Source of the DNA: Ascaphus truei
Lineage: Eukaryota > Chordata > Amphibia > Anura > Ascaphidae
Reading direction: 5' to 3'
DNA: 64,000 nt
Assembly (NCBI GenBank): GCA_036426205.1
Contig: CM071574.1
Coordinates: 16,870,082 to 16,934,081 of the forward strand
Below the pieces are notes generated by a model, which had not been told where the DNA came from, ran no database searches, and saw only the letters and a program-made list of their open reading frames with translations. The translations under genes and the position numbers were made by a program. Shown one piece after another: positions 35,460-45,304 of the stretch (positions are counted from its first letter, which is position 1; each line of letters starts with the position of its first letter).

Positions 35460-37136
35460 AAACACCAAGCCCTCGCATGGGGAATGACATAACAGGCACA
35501 ATTTCACACACTGACCAATTGGCATGGCATACCCGTACACTAAACAGATCGGCTTTAACCTCACCAAACACATGTCACATCACACCCCATAATTCCAGAG
35601 GGAGCTGAGACCATTTGTGGGGTGCCCCTAACTGATCATGTGGGGGTTACCTCACTTTTGCGTCCGTGAGCCTCTCCCAGAAAATTCTCTTGAAGAGCCC
35701 ACACTCGGGGGACAGTCACTGGTTCAGTACTACTTCCTCCCCCTGGTGGAAGGAATAGCCCAGTGTCTTCAAACCGGTCTTTTACCTGGTCATCCACGCC
35801 TTGGAAACAGCAGGCCAGGCGGCCAAGACCTTTCCACGGTCACACTACTTGGCGGATGGGGCCGCTTCTCTTTCAGCAAAGTCTCTGTTTCACCTGGCAG
35901 GCGGGGGTAAAGGGTAGATACCTTACCACTGCGGTGATTCACGGTGTCCAACAGGTCTCGGGGACGCTGTCAGTTCCCCCTTGGTGGTATCGGAACTGTC
36001 CCCAACTCTTCTGGGACAGTCCACTCACTGACTCGAACTTCGGGAGCGTTGGATCCCAGTCCTGGGACCCACTTGTGTCGGAGCACACGGGCTCACACTC
36101 CGCTCAGAAGCCGCTACTTCTGCCTTCTTCACGGCCACCCCATCGGGGAGCCTGTGGGGGGCAAGGGGGTTCCTTACCACTCGGCTGGCTTGCGATGGGT
36201 TTCTCTTCTTCTGGCACGATAGGCAGTGGGCACATGGTACACTCGCACCACTGGACAGCTATCTTCTAATGAGGACACCTCCGCCAGGACGCGATGCAGA
36301 GGGGAGCCCTTCGCCTCGGGCGGACCAGACTTAAGGAGCCATCGTGCTCCGCGGTCACCTGGAGGCTCACCCCCCAACACCCTGGGGCAGTCGACTCACC
36401 CTTGTCGTCTGTAGGTACTGGTCCCAAAGCCTAGGACCGATGGTACCTCTGCAGTAGGTCTGACGACAATCGAAGGGCACACGGGCCCACAGCAGGGTCC
36501 GCAACATGGAATACACCTTTCAGAAATCAAACAGGTCTAGCACGGCGTCAACGTATGGTTGCAGATTACAGTGTTGGCTCCCCCTGGTGGATATGTAGGA
36601 AGGGCACTTTCTACAAAGGAGTGGTTCTGGCTCTGCTCTGAGTCACTCACATCACTGGGGAGGGGGCTCTGATTTTCGCGCCAATCCCGGACAGATTGTT
36701 GCAACATCTTTCTGTGCAGGGTTGACAGTCAGCAGCACGTGCGCTCTCCTTATTGGCGGGAAATGCATCCTGCTTGGTCTGCGTAGACTAGGGGGTACCC
36801 TTCATGAGGGGCCCCGGGCATGAACAGTGCGGACGGTTGCCTTTGCCAGGCATATATATCTCAATGTGGGTTCTACAAAAAGAATGGTTTTCCATGTGGG
36901 ACGTGGGATCTTGTCTCATCTAAGACACATGTCCACGGCCACTCAGGAATATTTACACATATACTCCCGGACCTTCATTTGGGTATAGTTACGGGAATGC
37001 CTCCTACCGCCACACCTGTCCAGGGTCTAGGTTGGCCTCAAAGCCCAGGCCAGGACCTCGTCTCCGGACTTCACAAACATGGTGACAAAAATAGGGACGG
37101 GACAATTTGGAAAAATGGACAGGGCCACCCAGGGGT
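35460..37136 (-). other. Internal region without recognisable gag or pol
   Basis: Reading frames up to about 170 codons occur on the plus (antisense) strand (for example 35763..36269) but lack known motifs and are unlikely to be expressed with the element. Further copies of a caccagggggag-like word appear on the minus strand near 35745 and 36585. No transcriptional signal was recognised. Confidence 0.55.
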
Positions 37137-37154
37137 ATCTCAGCAGCGCCTCCA
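37137..37154 (-). promoter_or_regulatory. Primer-binding-site candidate
   Basis: The minus strand after the 5' LTR reads tttggaggcgctgctgagat; the tgg two bases in is where a tRNA CCA end would pair. I could not match it to a specific tRNA from memory. The plus-strand element has the close variant tttggaggcgagctgctgag at 40217. Confidence 0.6.
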
Positions 37155-37156
37155 AA

Positions 37157-39375
37157 TGTAAGGGTATTATACCCCACCCAATCTCATATGTAAGTGTGGG
37201 TGAGTAGAAACATGTATTGTTACCGGTGTGGTGCGTTTATACCTGCAGGCTCACAGGCAGTCTGAGCCTCCGCTAATGAGAGCCTGGGGTGAATCCTCTG
37301 GAACGGATCTTCGTTTTCAGCGCCTCCACTATGTAGGATTCTATGGAAATGTAGAATGACCCTACATAGGAACCCAATAAGAAACTACACACACAGTGAT
37401 TATAATATAATACTTTTACTTACAAATAATATAATTAATAACCAGTGTCTCTCTCACGAGGAGACACATACCGTGACGTCTAGCAGGCGATTCCCGACAC
37501 AGGTGATCCCACCAATGTCCCAAGAACCCCACCCAATGTCCTGTACTCCTACAGAGATAGTCACTGGGTGACTGCGCAGTCACTAAAACCTTTGGCCTGT
37601 TGGTGCACGTGTTGGTATAATACCTGCCGAGCACTCCGGTGCATCGTGTCAGCAACAAACTTCTCAAAGGGTCAGACGTGTGATGAGTCCGTCTGATCCT
37701 CCAACCGAACTCCTGCACGTGCGGACCGCTAGGACGGTCCCACTCGGAATCGTCTCTGTGGACCCAACGTGGGTCCAACGCTTCCACAGGAACAGCAGCA
37801 GCCGCTGGTCCCTATCTATCTAAATGGTACTAACGTGACAGGAACCCTAACCTAGGGCCTTCCCTGTAGTACAGCAACCTGTAGTGGCTTGGGGAACTCC
37901 TAGGGCCTGCAGGGGTAATGACCTGTCCCACTCCCACAATACCCAAGTCCCTTCGGTAAGTGATCTGGAATGGACTAGAGTACTCTCCATGCAGTACTTG
38001 GGCTTCTACCTACTGTTGGCTAGCCTAGTGCAGATCCTCTCCAGAATTCTGACCTCGTTAACAGGGCTATCCCTTCAGGCATCCTACCCCTAGCGCTACT
38101 CAAGGTGGCTAGAACAAGCTATAGCCCCTTCTCCAGACCCACTACTCTCTGACTAGTCCCAGCGCCTACCGCAGCAGCTGTAATCTATGGAGGCTGCAGC
38201 CAACGCTGCCGCAACAAGGTGCCTGCCTATCAGACCTCACAAGCACTGCTCGCTGTGACCCTGACAAATGCAGCACTCTAACAACACTAAGGGCAGCGTC
38301 CCGATCTTGGGCCTCCCTCAGTACTTAACCCACTACGCTAGCGGGGGGGTTGGGGCCTACCTGGGGTGTTGGGTACCTATGGGGTGCAGGAGGCTGCTCT
38401 CACTCCCCGCACCCTTCTTCCCTCACCAGCTCCCTAGCTCCAAACCTCTATCACCTTCTCAACAGTACCCACCCAACTAGTGGGGAGTTGGGGTCTACCT
38501 GGGAGTGTAGGTACCTATATGGGGCAGAAGCTGCACTCGCTCTACACCCTACTTCCCTAAACAGCTCCCTGACTCAACTCTATAAACTGCAGACTTCTTC
38601 TCTCAGCTCCCACTAATGTAAGTGGCAGGGGTCCCTAACCTGAGGGCTGCCCTGTGCAACACTCAACCTACTGGGGAGCTGAGCTATCCTGGACCAAGGG
38701 GGTGCTGGCCTAATACAGGGGGAGTCCTCTTCATGTACCCTACCTACTTCCCTCACAGGGTCCCTCCGCTGATGACTAGCGTGGTGCAAGCCCGCGAAAT
38801 GTATCCTTTCCTCCAGGGCAGTCCTGCAGCCCTATTGGCTCCTATGAAGCACTGATGTGCTTGGCCCTAAGCCTCATGGGAATTGTAGTGTGGAGGAGCG
38901 GTGTACTTACATTGGGGCGCGTTGCGCGCCTTTCCTGCCACCTACACTAACCCCTAATGGCCGCCACAACCTCTCACTACTATCCCTACTCTCGCGACGA
39001 TTCCAGCGCCTTCCCTGCCCTCACGCAATCTGTTCCTGGCGCTAGGGTTCTCCCTGCGCATTGCGCGAGCTAACTGGACCTTCTCCTGCCCTCGCGCGAT
39101 CACTGCGCATGCGCGAGTCTCTCGTAATGGCGCGGCGCTCTCCTCGCCGGCCGCCGGGACCTTAGGAGAGCGACGCGGCCTTAGCAACGGCGCCGATCGC
39201 GTCCCCGGCAAACCGGCCTGCTGCGGAGACAGGCACGCTCCCTGCAACGGCCCCCACCCTTGTGGATATGGCCGTCGGGTCTGACGCTGGCACTCCTGAA
39301 GTACACGGCATCACTTGTTGACCACGGAGGCTCCCGAGGGTTAGGTCGCAGGGGGCCAAAGGGTGACCTGGCTAC

Positions 39376-39376
<1 letters not shown>
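37157..39376 (-). repeat. 5' LTR (2220 bases) of the minus-strand element
   Basis: Partner of 33240..35445. Ends are tgtaaggg and ggctaca on the plus strand. The copy differs from its partner mainly by one- and two-base indels, which is not what mutation of two initially identical LTRs usually gives. Confidence 0.88.

Positions 39377-39405
<29 letters not shown>
39377..39405. repeat. (AT)n tract between the two LTR elements
   Basis: Twenty-nine bases of AT dinucleotides separate the ends of two oppositely oriented LTR elements. Confidence 0.92.
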
Positions 39406-39406
<1 letters not shown>

Positions 39407-40216
39407 GTAGAGGTCATGTAAAATGCCCACAGTCATCTCTCCTGCTGGCAGCAGGCCTGGTAAGTGTGGGCATGCCAGCAGTAATCATGGAGGTTTTCCC
39501 TCACACCCTGGTGGGGGGGCCCTGTGTATGGATGGGACTGGTCACATGCTCTGACTCCATGGTTAGTGAGTCAGAGGTGTGTCAGCCTCAGAAGTTACAT
39601 AAGGCACAGCACTGTGTTCAAGTTAGTTCTGTCAAGAGTTCAGGCGAGTACAGTTGCTGGAAAGTTCTTGCAAGGTTCAGGAAGGATTCAAGTTCTGCAG
39701 AGTGTGTAGTTATGTTCTAGTAACTCCATGGGAGACTGTGGCCAGGGACCGGCACAGGCAGTGATTCCTGCGGGGGAATAGTGAACCCTCATCTAGGTGA
39801 CATACCTATCAAAGGGCGCACGGGCGAGATGATCGGCTAAATACACCCATTGTGGAGGGCAGCTATGCCCACCGTGACAATAAAGATGGAGCTGATCAGA
39901 GAAACCCCTGTGTGTGAGAGGTCCAATGATTACACAGGAGGTTGCACCACCGAGGAGTTCCTCGTCAGGATCATCCCCATGCGGACGCAGGGACCCTGAT
40001 GAGGTGGAGGCTGCAGCACTGGAACAGAGTGAGACTCAGCACACTACCTCAGAGCTGTCTGAAGGGTCCTCCCACACACCATCATGCCGGGAAGACTCAG
40101 AGTCCTGTAGCCAACAGGTGGCACCACAGGCATATCTACATGTAATGGGGTCCGGTTAGACCACAGGGGCCAATGTGAGATTGGGTGGGTCAGGCCAGGC
40201 CAGAAACACCGTTACA
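39406..40216 (+). repeat. 5' LTR
   Basis: 811 bases from tgtagaggtcatg to accgttaca. It contains aataaa at 39879..39884 about 330 bases before the end, a candidate polyadenylation signal, conserved in the 3' LTR at 44094..44099. It matches 43616..44432 along its length. Confidence 0.88.
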
Positions 40217-40236
40217 TTTGGAGGCGAGCTGCTGAG
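40217..40236 (+). promoter_or_regulatory. Primer-binding-site candidate
   Basis: tttggaggcgagctgctgag directly follows the 5' LTR. It differs from the site of the minus-strand neighbour mainly by an inserted ga, suggesting the two families use the same tRNA primer and the same helper. Confidence 0.6.
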
Positions 40237-40369
40237 ATCAGATCTGTCATCAGGACAGGCTCTAGCTAGGCACACTGGGAAACAGGGAGAGAGTCTGCTG
40301 CCACTCTGTGCTGCGTAGGGACGGACCTAGGGGTGGTCAGGGGCTGACGGGATATTGTCAGTTCGCAGG

Positions 40370-40620
40370 GACAACCTAGGGGCCTGAAAGGAGTGAGGGG
40401 TCTGGAGCCGGGCTATAGCTGACCGAGTCACCTTGAGGCAGTGCTAGTTGGTAGGATGCCAGAAGGGATAGCCTGTTAACATGGTCAGGAATCCTGGAGA
40501 GGGTCTGCGCTAGGCTGACCAAGACAGGTAGACGCCCCAAGTACTGCATGGCAGAGCCAGAGTACCTAGCCCATTCCAGACACTCACCGTAGGGAGCACA
40601 GACTGGGAGGAAGGAGTCAC
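40370..40620 (+). repeat. Leader segment homologous to the interior of the 2.2 kb LTR
   Basis: The phrases gggatagcctgttaac, ggtcaggaat and gtagacgccc...agtactgcatgg match the reverse complement of about 34015..34210 and 37915..38110, in the same order and same sense strand. What is untranslated leader here is LTR sequence in the other family, which implies template switching or an LTR boundary shift. Confidence 0.75.
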
Positions 40621-41164
40621 AGCAGACACTGAGAGAGTGAGCCTAGCCTGAGGTAGTGCAACACTGGGTCACACCTAGATAAGGTACACATGTGGTGGTG
40701 CATCTGAAGCTAATCTTTATTGTACTGGTGTGGTGGCTGCCCCGCAGAGTGGAGCCCCAGGTACGATAACTGTTACGAGAGAGTGGAGGATCCGCGTGGG
40801 GCGGAGAACATGAAATGGCGGACAGAGGCTGATGGGGAGGGCACCCGTGGCATGCAACCCACTGAAGAGCAGACTGTCGCCGAGTTATCATTGACCAATC
40901 TGCTCTGGAGCGGAGCAAAGGCCGTGGCTGCCCCGTTTTTATCCTGTCTGGGACAGCGAGGGGCCACCCTTGAAGATGTGAGGAAATTGTAATAATTGGG
41001 GGAGAACCCCGCGAGGAGAGCAAACAAATGGACTTTTTGGGCGTAAAAGTCAATCAAAATGGCGGTTCCCGCTTGCTAGGGAAACTGCATGGGCCAGTTG
41101 CAGAAAAAATGTGGCTGATGCAGGACTTGCAAAGAGCTGGCCGGGAATGGCGCGAACAGCAGAG

Positions 41165-41600
41165 CCCCGCCCTGATGGGGGGCATGGCGCGAAAGCTATG
41201 GCTGCGCCGGGATGGACAGTGACTAACTCAGCCCCTGTGCTGAGTCAACCGCTTAGTCTATGGGACCCTCCCCTGATTTCTACCAGGGGGAGTGACTTTC
41301 AACTATGGCCTGTGGGAATGCACCCACTGGGCCAGAGACTGATATCCAGACGGCGCCACTACAGAAAGTAGTTCCGGCCGTGGAAGAGCCGTGCAAAAAG
41401 GATGGTTATCTTGCACAGAGGGCGGCTGCCAGAAAAAGGCGGGAACTAGCCGCGGGAAAAGACCCCCATCCTTGTGGGGAAATTGGCGCGAAAACGCTAA
41501 CCGCGCCCCCCAGGACTGTGAAAAGTTCAGCCCCTGTGCCGGGGCATCCAATTAACTTGTGGGACCCTCCCCAAATATTCACCAGGGGGAGGGGTCTCTA
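41165..41600 (+). repeat. Diverged tandem duplication inside the LTR element
   Basis: About 125 bases at 41165..41290 recur at 41465..41592: ggcgcgaaa, then tcagcccctgtg, a tgggaccctcccc block, and an accagggggag end. The shared peptide reads SAPV.......LWDPP..(S/F)TRG in frame 2 for the first unit and frame 1 for the second, so the first unit has been shifted out of the main frame. Both units end with a polypurine-tract-like word. Confidence 0.75.
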
Positions 41601-43404
41601 TCTCTGCCAGCCAAGACCCGAGTTGTCTGAGGGAGGAGCTGGATGTGAGCTTCCTGTCCCACAGTTGCGAGCTGGTGAACAGGAGAGACCATTGTGCAAA
41701 GTGTCTCCCGTAACCAGCACAACAAAGAGCGAGATGGACATTGGGGTATATCCCTACTCATTGCCAGAATGCTCCCTGGTAGTCAAGGCGGGGGCGGACA
41801 CAGCCATGCTGACGGCTGAAGCCCCGCGTGCGGCCTGCACCGAACCAGTTGATCCCGGAGAATGGGGATCGCTCCTAATGATCAGAACGGAGCCTGAAGA
41901 GAGAGGGGTCTACAACCGCGGTGAGAACCCGGAACCTCACCGTCGGTCCCCTGCGGGAGTGCCACTCCCCGAGTCGGAGTTCGGCTCCTCGGAAGAGGAA
42001 CAAGCGACCCTAACGACGGTGGTGATGCGCCTACCGGCGGACCACTACAGCGGTGCTGGAAAAGAACCGGCACTTACCTGTGTCGCGGCGGAGCGGAGTC
42101 TCGTATCGCCGGTGCAGAAACAACCGGAGCGGCGGAGTCCCACGGCCGTGGTGACTTACAGCGCGGAAGGAGGAGAAGATCCCATCCCGAGCCGACGGAG
42201 CGGTGAGATTCATCCTTACCCTCCCCAGGCGCCGGTGGTGGCAACGGCGGAGGAAGGCCTAGCCCAGGCCCGAGCGGAGCGGAGAGCAGAACCATCACTT
42301 CCGGCGGCGGATGTCGTTGTGGAGGAAGAGATCCCGCATGGGGATCCATCGCAAGATGGCGGAGTATCCGGTTCCGGTGATGACGTCACTTCCGGCGGAG
42401 GTAGCGGAACGACCAGAGAGAGAACCACAGCGCCTCGGCGATCGGGCAGTGCTTCCCGATCACCTGTGTCAACACAGAGCTGGCAGGCTGCGAGGAGAGC
42501 TGAGACGGGTGAGGCCCAACCAGCGGCACGTCCGCACAATGATACGTGACTTTCCGAAGGCAGAGTGCGGGTCGGAACCCCGCGGATGCCCATTACCTGT
42601 CCCTACGCCCAAACCCATGCCCTAGATAAAGCCCCTGTCCCAGTCACCTTTTCCCGTGGGTCCACGTCCAGTTTGGGAATGTCGGGAGGGTCCCAGGGAA
42701 CCGGTGAGGAACGGACTGGGGAGAGACTGAACGGTTGTGCTTCGGAGGGTGGTTCCAGGGGTGGAGGGCAACTGGGTATGGCATCGATGGCCCGGTGGGT
42801 ACCTAATGTAACCGATTCGGTAGAGGAAAAGGTACCGGGATCATACCTATGGTCCAAGCCTCGCTCGGAAAGAACCGCGGGGATATCTTCTTGGGGGAAT
42901 ACAGAGGAGGGGGACTCACTAGAGTGGGGGTCTGAGGAACGTAAGGAGACCCGATGGTGGGCAGTAGGACAGTTTACACCTGCGCAAAGGGAGAGAGAGC
43001 TACAGGAACGGTGGTTCAAAATTGAGCGCAGGAAAATAGAGCCCATGGATCCTGACATTCTGTCCGATCCAGTAGACCCTGATGAGCCCCTATCATGGGT
43101 GCTGCCCGGACGGGCAGGGAATGCTGAGCTAACCCGGTGTAGCCGGGCCGAGAGGGCCATTATTGCCAAATACAAGGCGTCCCACGGGTTGGAGTACCTG
43201 TATGTCCCTGAACCCCTCATGGAGGGAGAAATTGAGTTTAAAATGGGGTCCACTGGTGAGGATAGGGGATATGGCACTGATGAGGAGGAAGGATCAGGGG
43301 AAGAAGATTGGGATCCTGGCGGGTTAGATGAGAAGTGTCACCCAGAGGGTTACAGCATTGCTGCTTTAAGCCCAGTGGACCATGCTGTGCGCAAGCCACC
43401 GTAA
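41305..43404 (+). CDS. Unknown LTR-element protein, one in-frame TGA
   Basis: I do not recognise this protein. The ATG at 41305 follows an in-frame TGA at 41293. The frame is open for 414 codons to TGA at 42547..42549 and then continues in the same frame to 43404, 279 further codons from 42565, about 700 in all. The first part is Pro/Glu/Arg-rich and looks disordered, with GSSEEE and VVVEEEIPHGD acidic patches. The second part has a probable helix QRERELQERWFKIERRK, a folded-looking segment ending LEYLYVPEPLMEGE, and an acidic tail DEEEGSGEEDWDPG. There are no zinc knuckle, protease, reverse transcriptase or membrane segments. It could be a diverged Gag, an accessory protein or a captured gene; the TGA could be mutation, error or readthrough. 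Confidence 0.55.
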
Positions 43405-43601
43405 GAGGGTATGGTAGTACCACTAATGGATACTCCATAAGGGAGTAACCCTGGTTGTTATACATCTATGTTAGGATGTATCTGTTATGTTTATGATGAA
43501 GATATGTACTGTAATGTTGTGACTAATTATGTGTGTTCCATTTTACAGTGCTTCCTGGAAAGAGGTATACAAATTTAGGTCCCAGCGAGGACGATGGGAT
43601 T

Positions 43602-43615
43602 CACCAGGGGGAGAA
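43602..43615 (+). promoter_or_regulatory. Polypurine tract
   Basis: caccagggggagaa immediately precedes the 3' LTR (tgtagcgg). Only the last base differs from the tract of the minus-strand element at 35446..35459. Confidence 0.78.
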
Positions 43616-44432
43616 TGTAGCGGTCATGTAAAATGCCTACAGTCATCTCTCCTGCTGGCAGCAAGGCCTGGTAAGTGTGGGCATGCCAGCAGTAATCATG
43701 GAGGTTTTCCCTCACACCCTGGTGGGGTGCCCTGTGTATGGATGGGACTGGTCACATGCTCTGACTCCATGGTTAGTGATGTCAGAGGTGTGTCAGCCTC
43801 AGAAGTTACATAAGGCACAGCACTGTGTTCTAAAGTTAGTTCTGTCAGAGTTCAAGGCGAGTACAGTTGCTGGAAAGTTCTTGCAAGGTTCAGGAAGGAG
43901 TTCAAGTTCTGCAGAGTGTTAGTTATGTTCTAGTAACTCCATGGGAGACTGTGTCCAGGGACCTGGCACAGGGCAGTGATTCCTGCGGGAATAGTGAATC
44001 CCTCATCTAGGTGACATACCTATCAAAGGGGAGCACGGGCGAGATGATCGGCTAAATACACCCATTGTGGAGGGCAGCTATGCCCACCGTGACAATAAAG
44101 ATGGAGCTGATCAGAGAAACCCCTGTGTGTGAGAGTCCAATGATTACACAGGAGGTTGCACCACCGAGGAGTTCCTCGTCAGGATCATCCCCATGCGGAC
44201 GCAGGGACCCTGATGAGGTGGAGGCGCTGCACTGGAACTAGGTGAGACTCAGCACACTACCTCAGCTGCCTGTCTGACGGGTCCTCCCCACACACCATCA
44301 TGCGGGAGACTCAGGAGTCCTGTAGCCAACAGGTGCACCATCAGGCATATCTACACTGTAATGGGGTCCGGTTAGACCACAGGGGCCAATGTGAGATTGG
44401 GTGGGTCAGGCCGGGCCAGAAACACCGTTACA
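43616..44432 (+). repeat. 3' LTR
   Basis: 817 bases, tgtagcggtcatg to accgttaca, matching the 5' LTR with small indels (for example around 43840 and 44270). It contains aataaa at 44094..44099. Confidence 0.88.
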
Positions 44433-44440
44433 TATATATA

Positions 44441-44850
44441 TGCAAATACAACTGTATGCTCATCTGCATGTCTTAGGCAGGTCTGCAACCCCGCCTTTCC
44501 CCATCATCACCCAGCATACAGCACTTCCACTGCAGCAAGGGATTCTGGGAAATGACATGCAAATGAGCACACAGTGTCACTTTTTGCCTCAAAAACCATT
44601 TTAAACATGGTTCCCTATAGGCTTAAGCTTGCTGCATGGTCACAGCTTTGAGCACAGCCAGGGTTAAGGTGCATACCCAGAAAACCACCCACAGACAGCT
44701 GTTTCGACCTTGATGGGTCTCATCAGTGTGGGGTTGATTTTAACTGGGTATGCATGAGAGGCTATGGGATAGGCTATACCATAATACTGAGTTAAGGCGG
44801 GGTTGCAGACCTGCCTAAGACATGCAGATGAGCATACAGTTGTATTTGCA
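44441..44850 (-). mobile_element. Hammerhead-bearing repeat, copy B
   Basis: Bounded by two 57-base arms, 44441..44497 and 44794..44850, that are exact reverse complements (tgcaaatacaactgtatgct at the outer end). Inside is a hammerhead at 44688..44732. The left 150 bases match the repeat at 18358..18510. No protein is encoded. Exact arms suggest recent origin. Inverted partial copies are common among Penelope-like insertions, and I infer that class. Confidence 0.75.
44688..44732 (-). ncRNA. Type I hammerhead ribozyme, copy B
   Basis: Minus strand, in order: stem-I 5' strand CCCACA; core CTGATGA; stem II GACC / GGTC, four perfect pairs, with a CATCAA loop; core GAA; palindromic stem III ACAGCTGT; cleavage base C (GUC); stem-I 3' strand TGTGGG, six perfect pairs. 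Every invariant hammerhead core position that I know is present. The short self-complementary stem III has no loop, so efficient cleavage may need a dimer, as described for Penelope-like hammerheads. This is the best-formed ribozyme in the window. Confidence 0.88.
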
Positions 44851-45304
44851 TATTTGCTTTCCTGTGGAGGGTTTTTGTCACTTTTTTTACTCACCATAAC
44901 TTAACTCAGTATTAATAGACAGCGCCCGTGACGGCATACACCTAAATTGCTGCAACTCTGAACCTGATTGACAAAACACCACACCCTGCACAGATGCCTA
45001 TAAACAAATCATATATAGTTATATAAAAAATGTGGTATAAACCAGGATGATGGAGATATTTATAATATGTGTATAATGGAATAGTGAAAAAATGTGCAAA
45101 TAAAAATACAAAAAATAAATGACATAAAAATAGTAAAAGTTAAAAAAATCTAAATCGTGAAAAATAAAATGTTCAAAAAACAATAGTCCAAATGAACAAA
45201 AAATAAATTGTCCTGTAACTGTATAAAAAACCTTAAAGGAAAATTTTGGTCCAGGCAGTTTCTTTCTTGGGGTCAACAACCTCCCAAACGATACCTTTTA
45301 GAAA

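Larger units (their letters stand above)
33240..39376 (-). mobile_element. Non-autonomous LTR retrotransposon with 2.2 kb LTRs
   Basis: Two direct repeats, 33240..35445 and 37157..39376, flank a 1711-base internal region. In minus orientation the LTRs begin tgtagccaggtcac and end cgttaca or cttaca; the primer-site candidate follows the 5' LTR (37157..39376) and the polypurine tract precedes the 3' LTR (33240..35445). The internal region holds only short frames with no gag, protease, reverse transcriptase or integrase motif, so it depends on another element. The AT tract on both sides hides the target duplication. LTRs longer than the interior are unusual. Confidence 0.85.
39406..44432 (+). 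mobile_element. Non-autonomous LTR retrotransposon carrying a novel long frame
   Basis: Direct LTRs 39406..40216 and 43616..44432, a primer-site candidate at 40217 and a polypurine tract at 43602..43615 define a 5.0 kb plus-strand element. It lies in the same AT tract as the neighbouring minus-strand element, with AT repeats at both ends masking the target duplication. The 3.4 kb interior lacks reverse transcriptase, integrase, RNase H and protease motifs but holds a ~700-codon frame with one TGA. It belongs to the large retrotransposon derivative type, presumably mobilised in trans. Confidence 0.85.

Noticed and set aside
35763..36269. 168-codon plus-strand frame
   Set aside because: Antisense to the minus-strand LTR element, in its internal region, with no recognisable motif.
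39990..40030. ctgatgagg on the plus strand as a possible hammerhead core
   Set aside because: No GAAA box or stem II follows; same negative result in the 3' LTR near 44210 and at 43080.
42603..43277. 224-codon minus-strand frame
   Set aside because: Shadow of the plus-strand cargo frame 41305..43404, antisense to the element.
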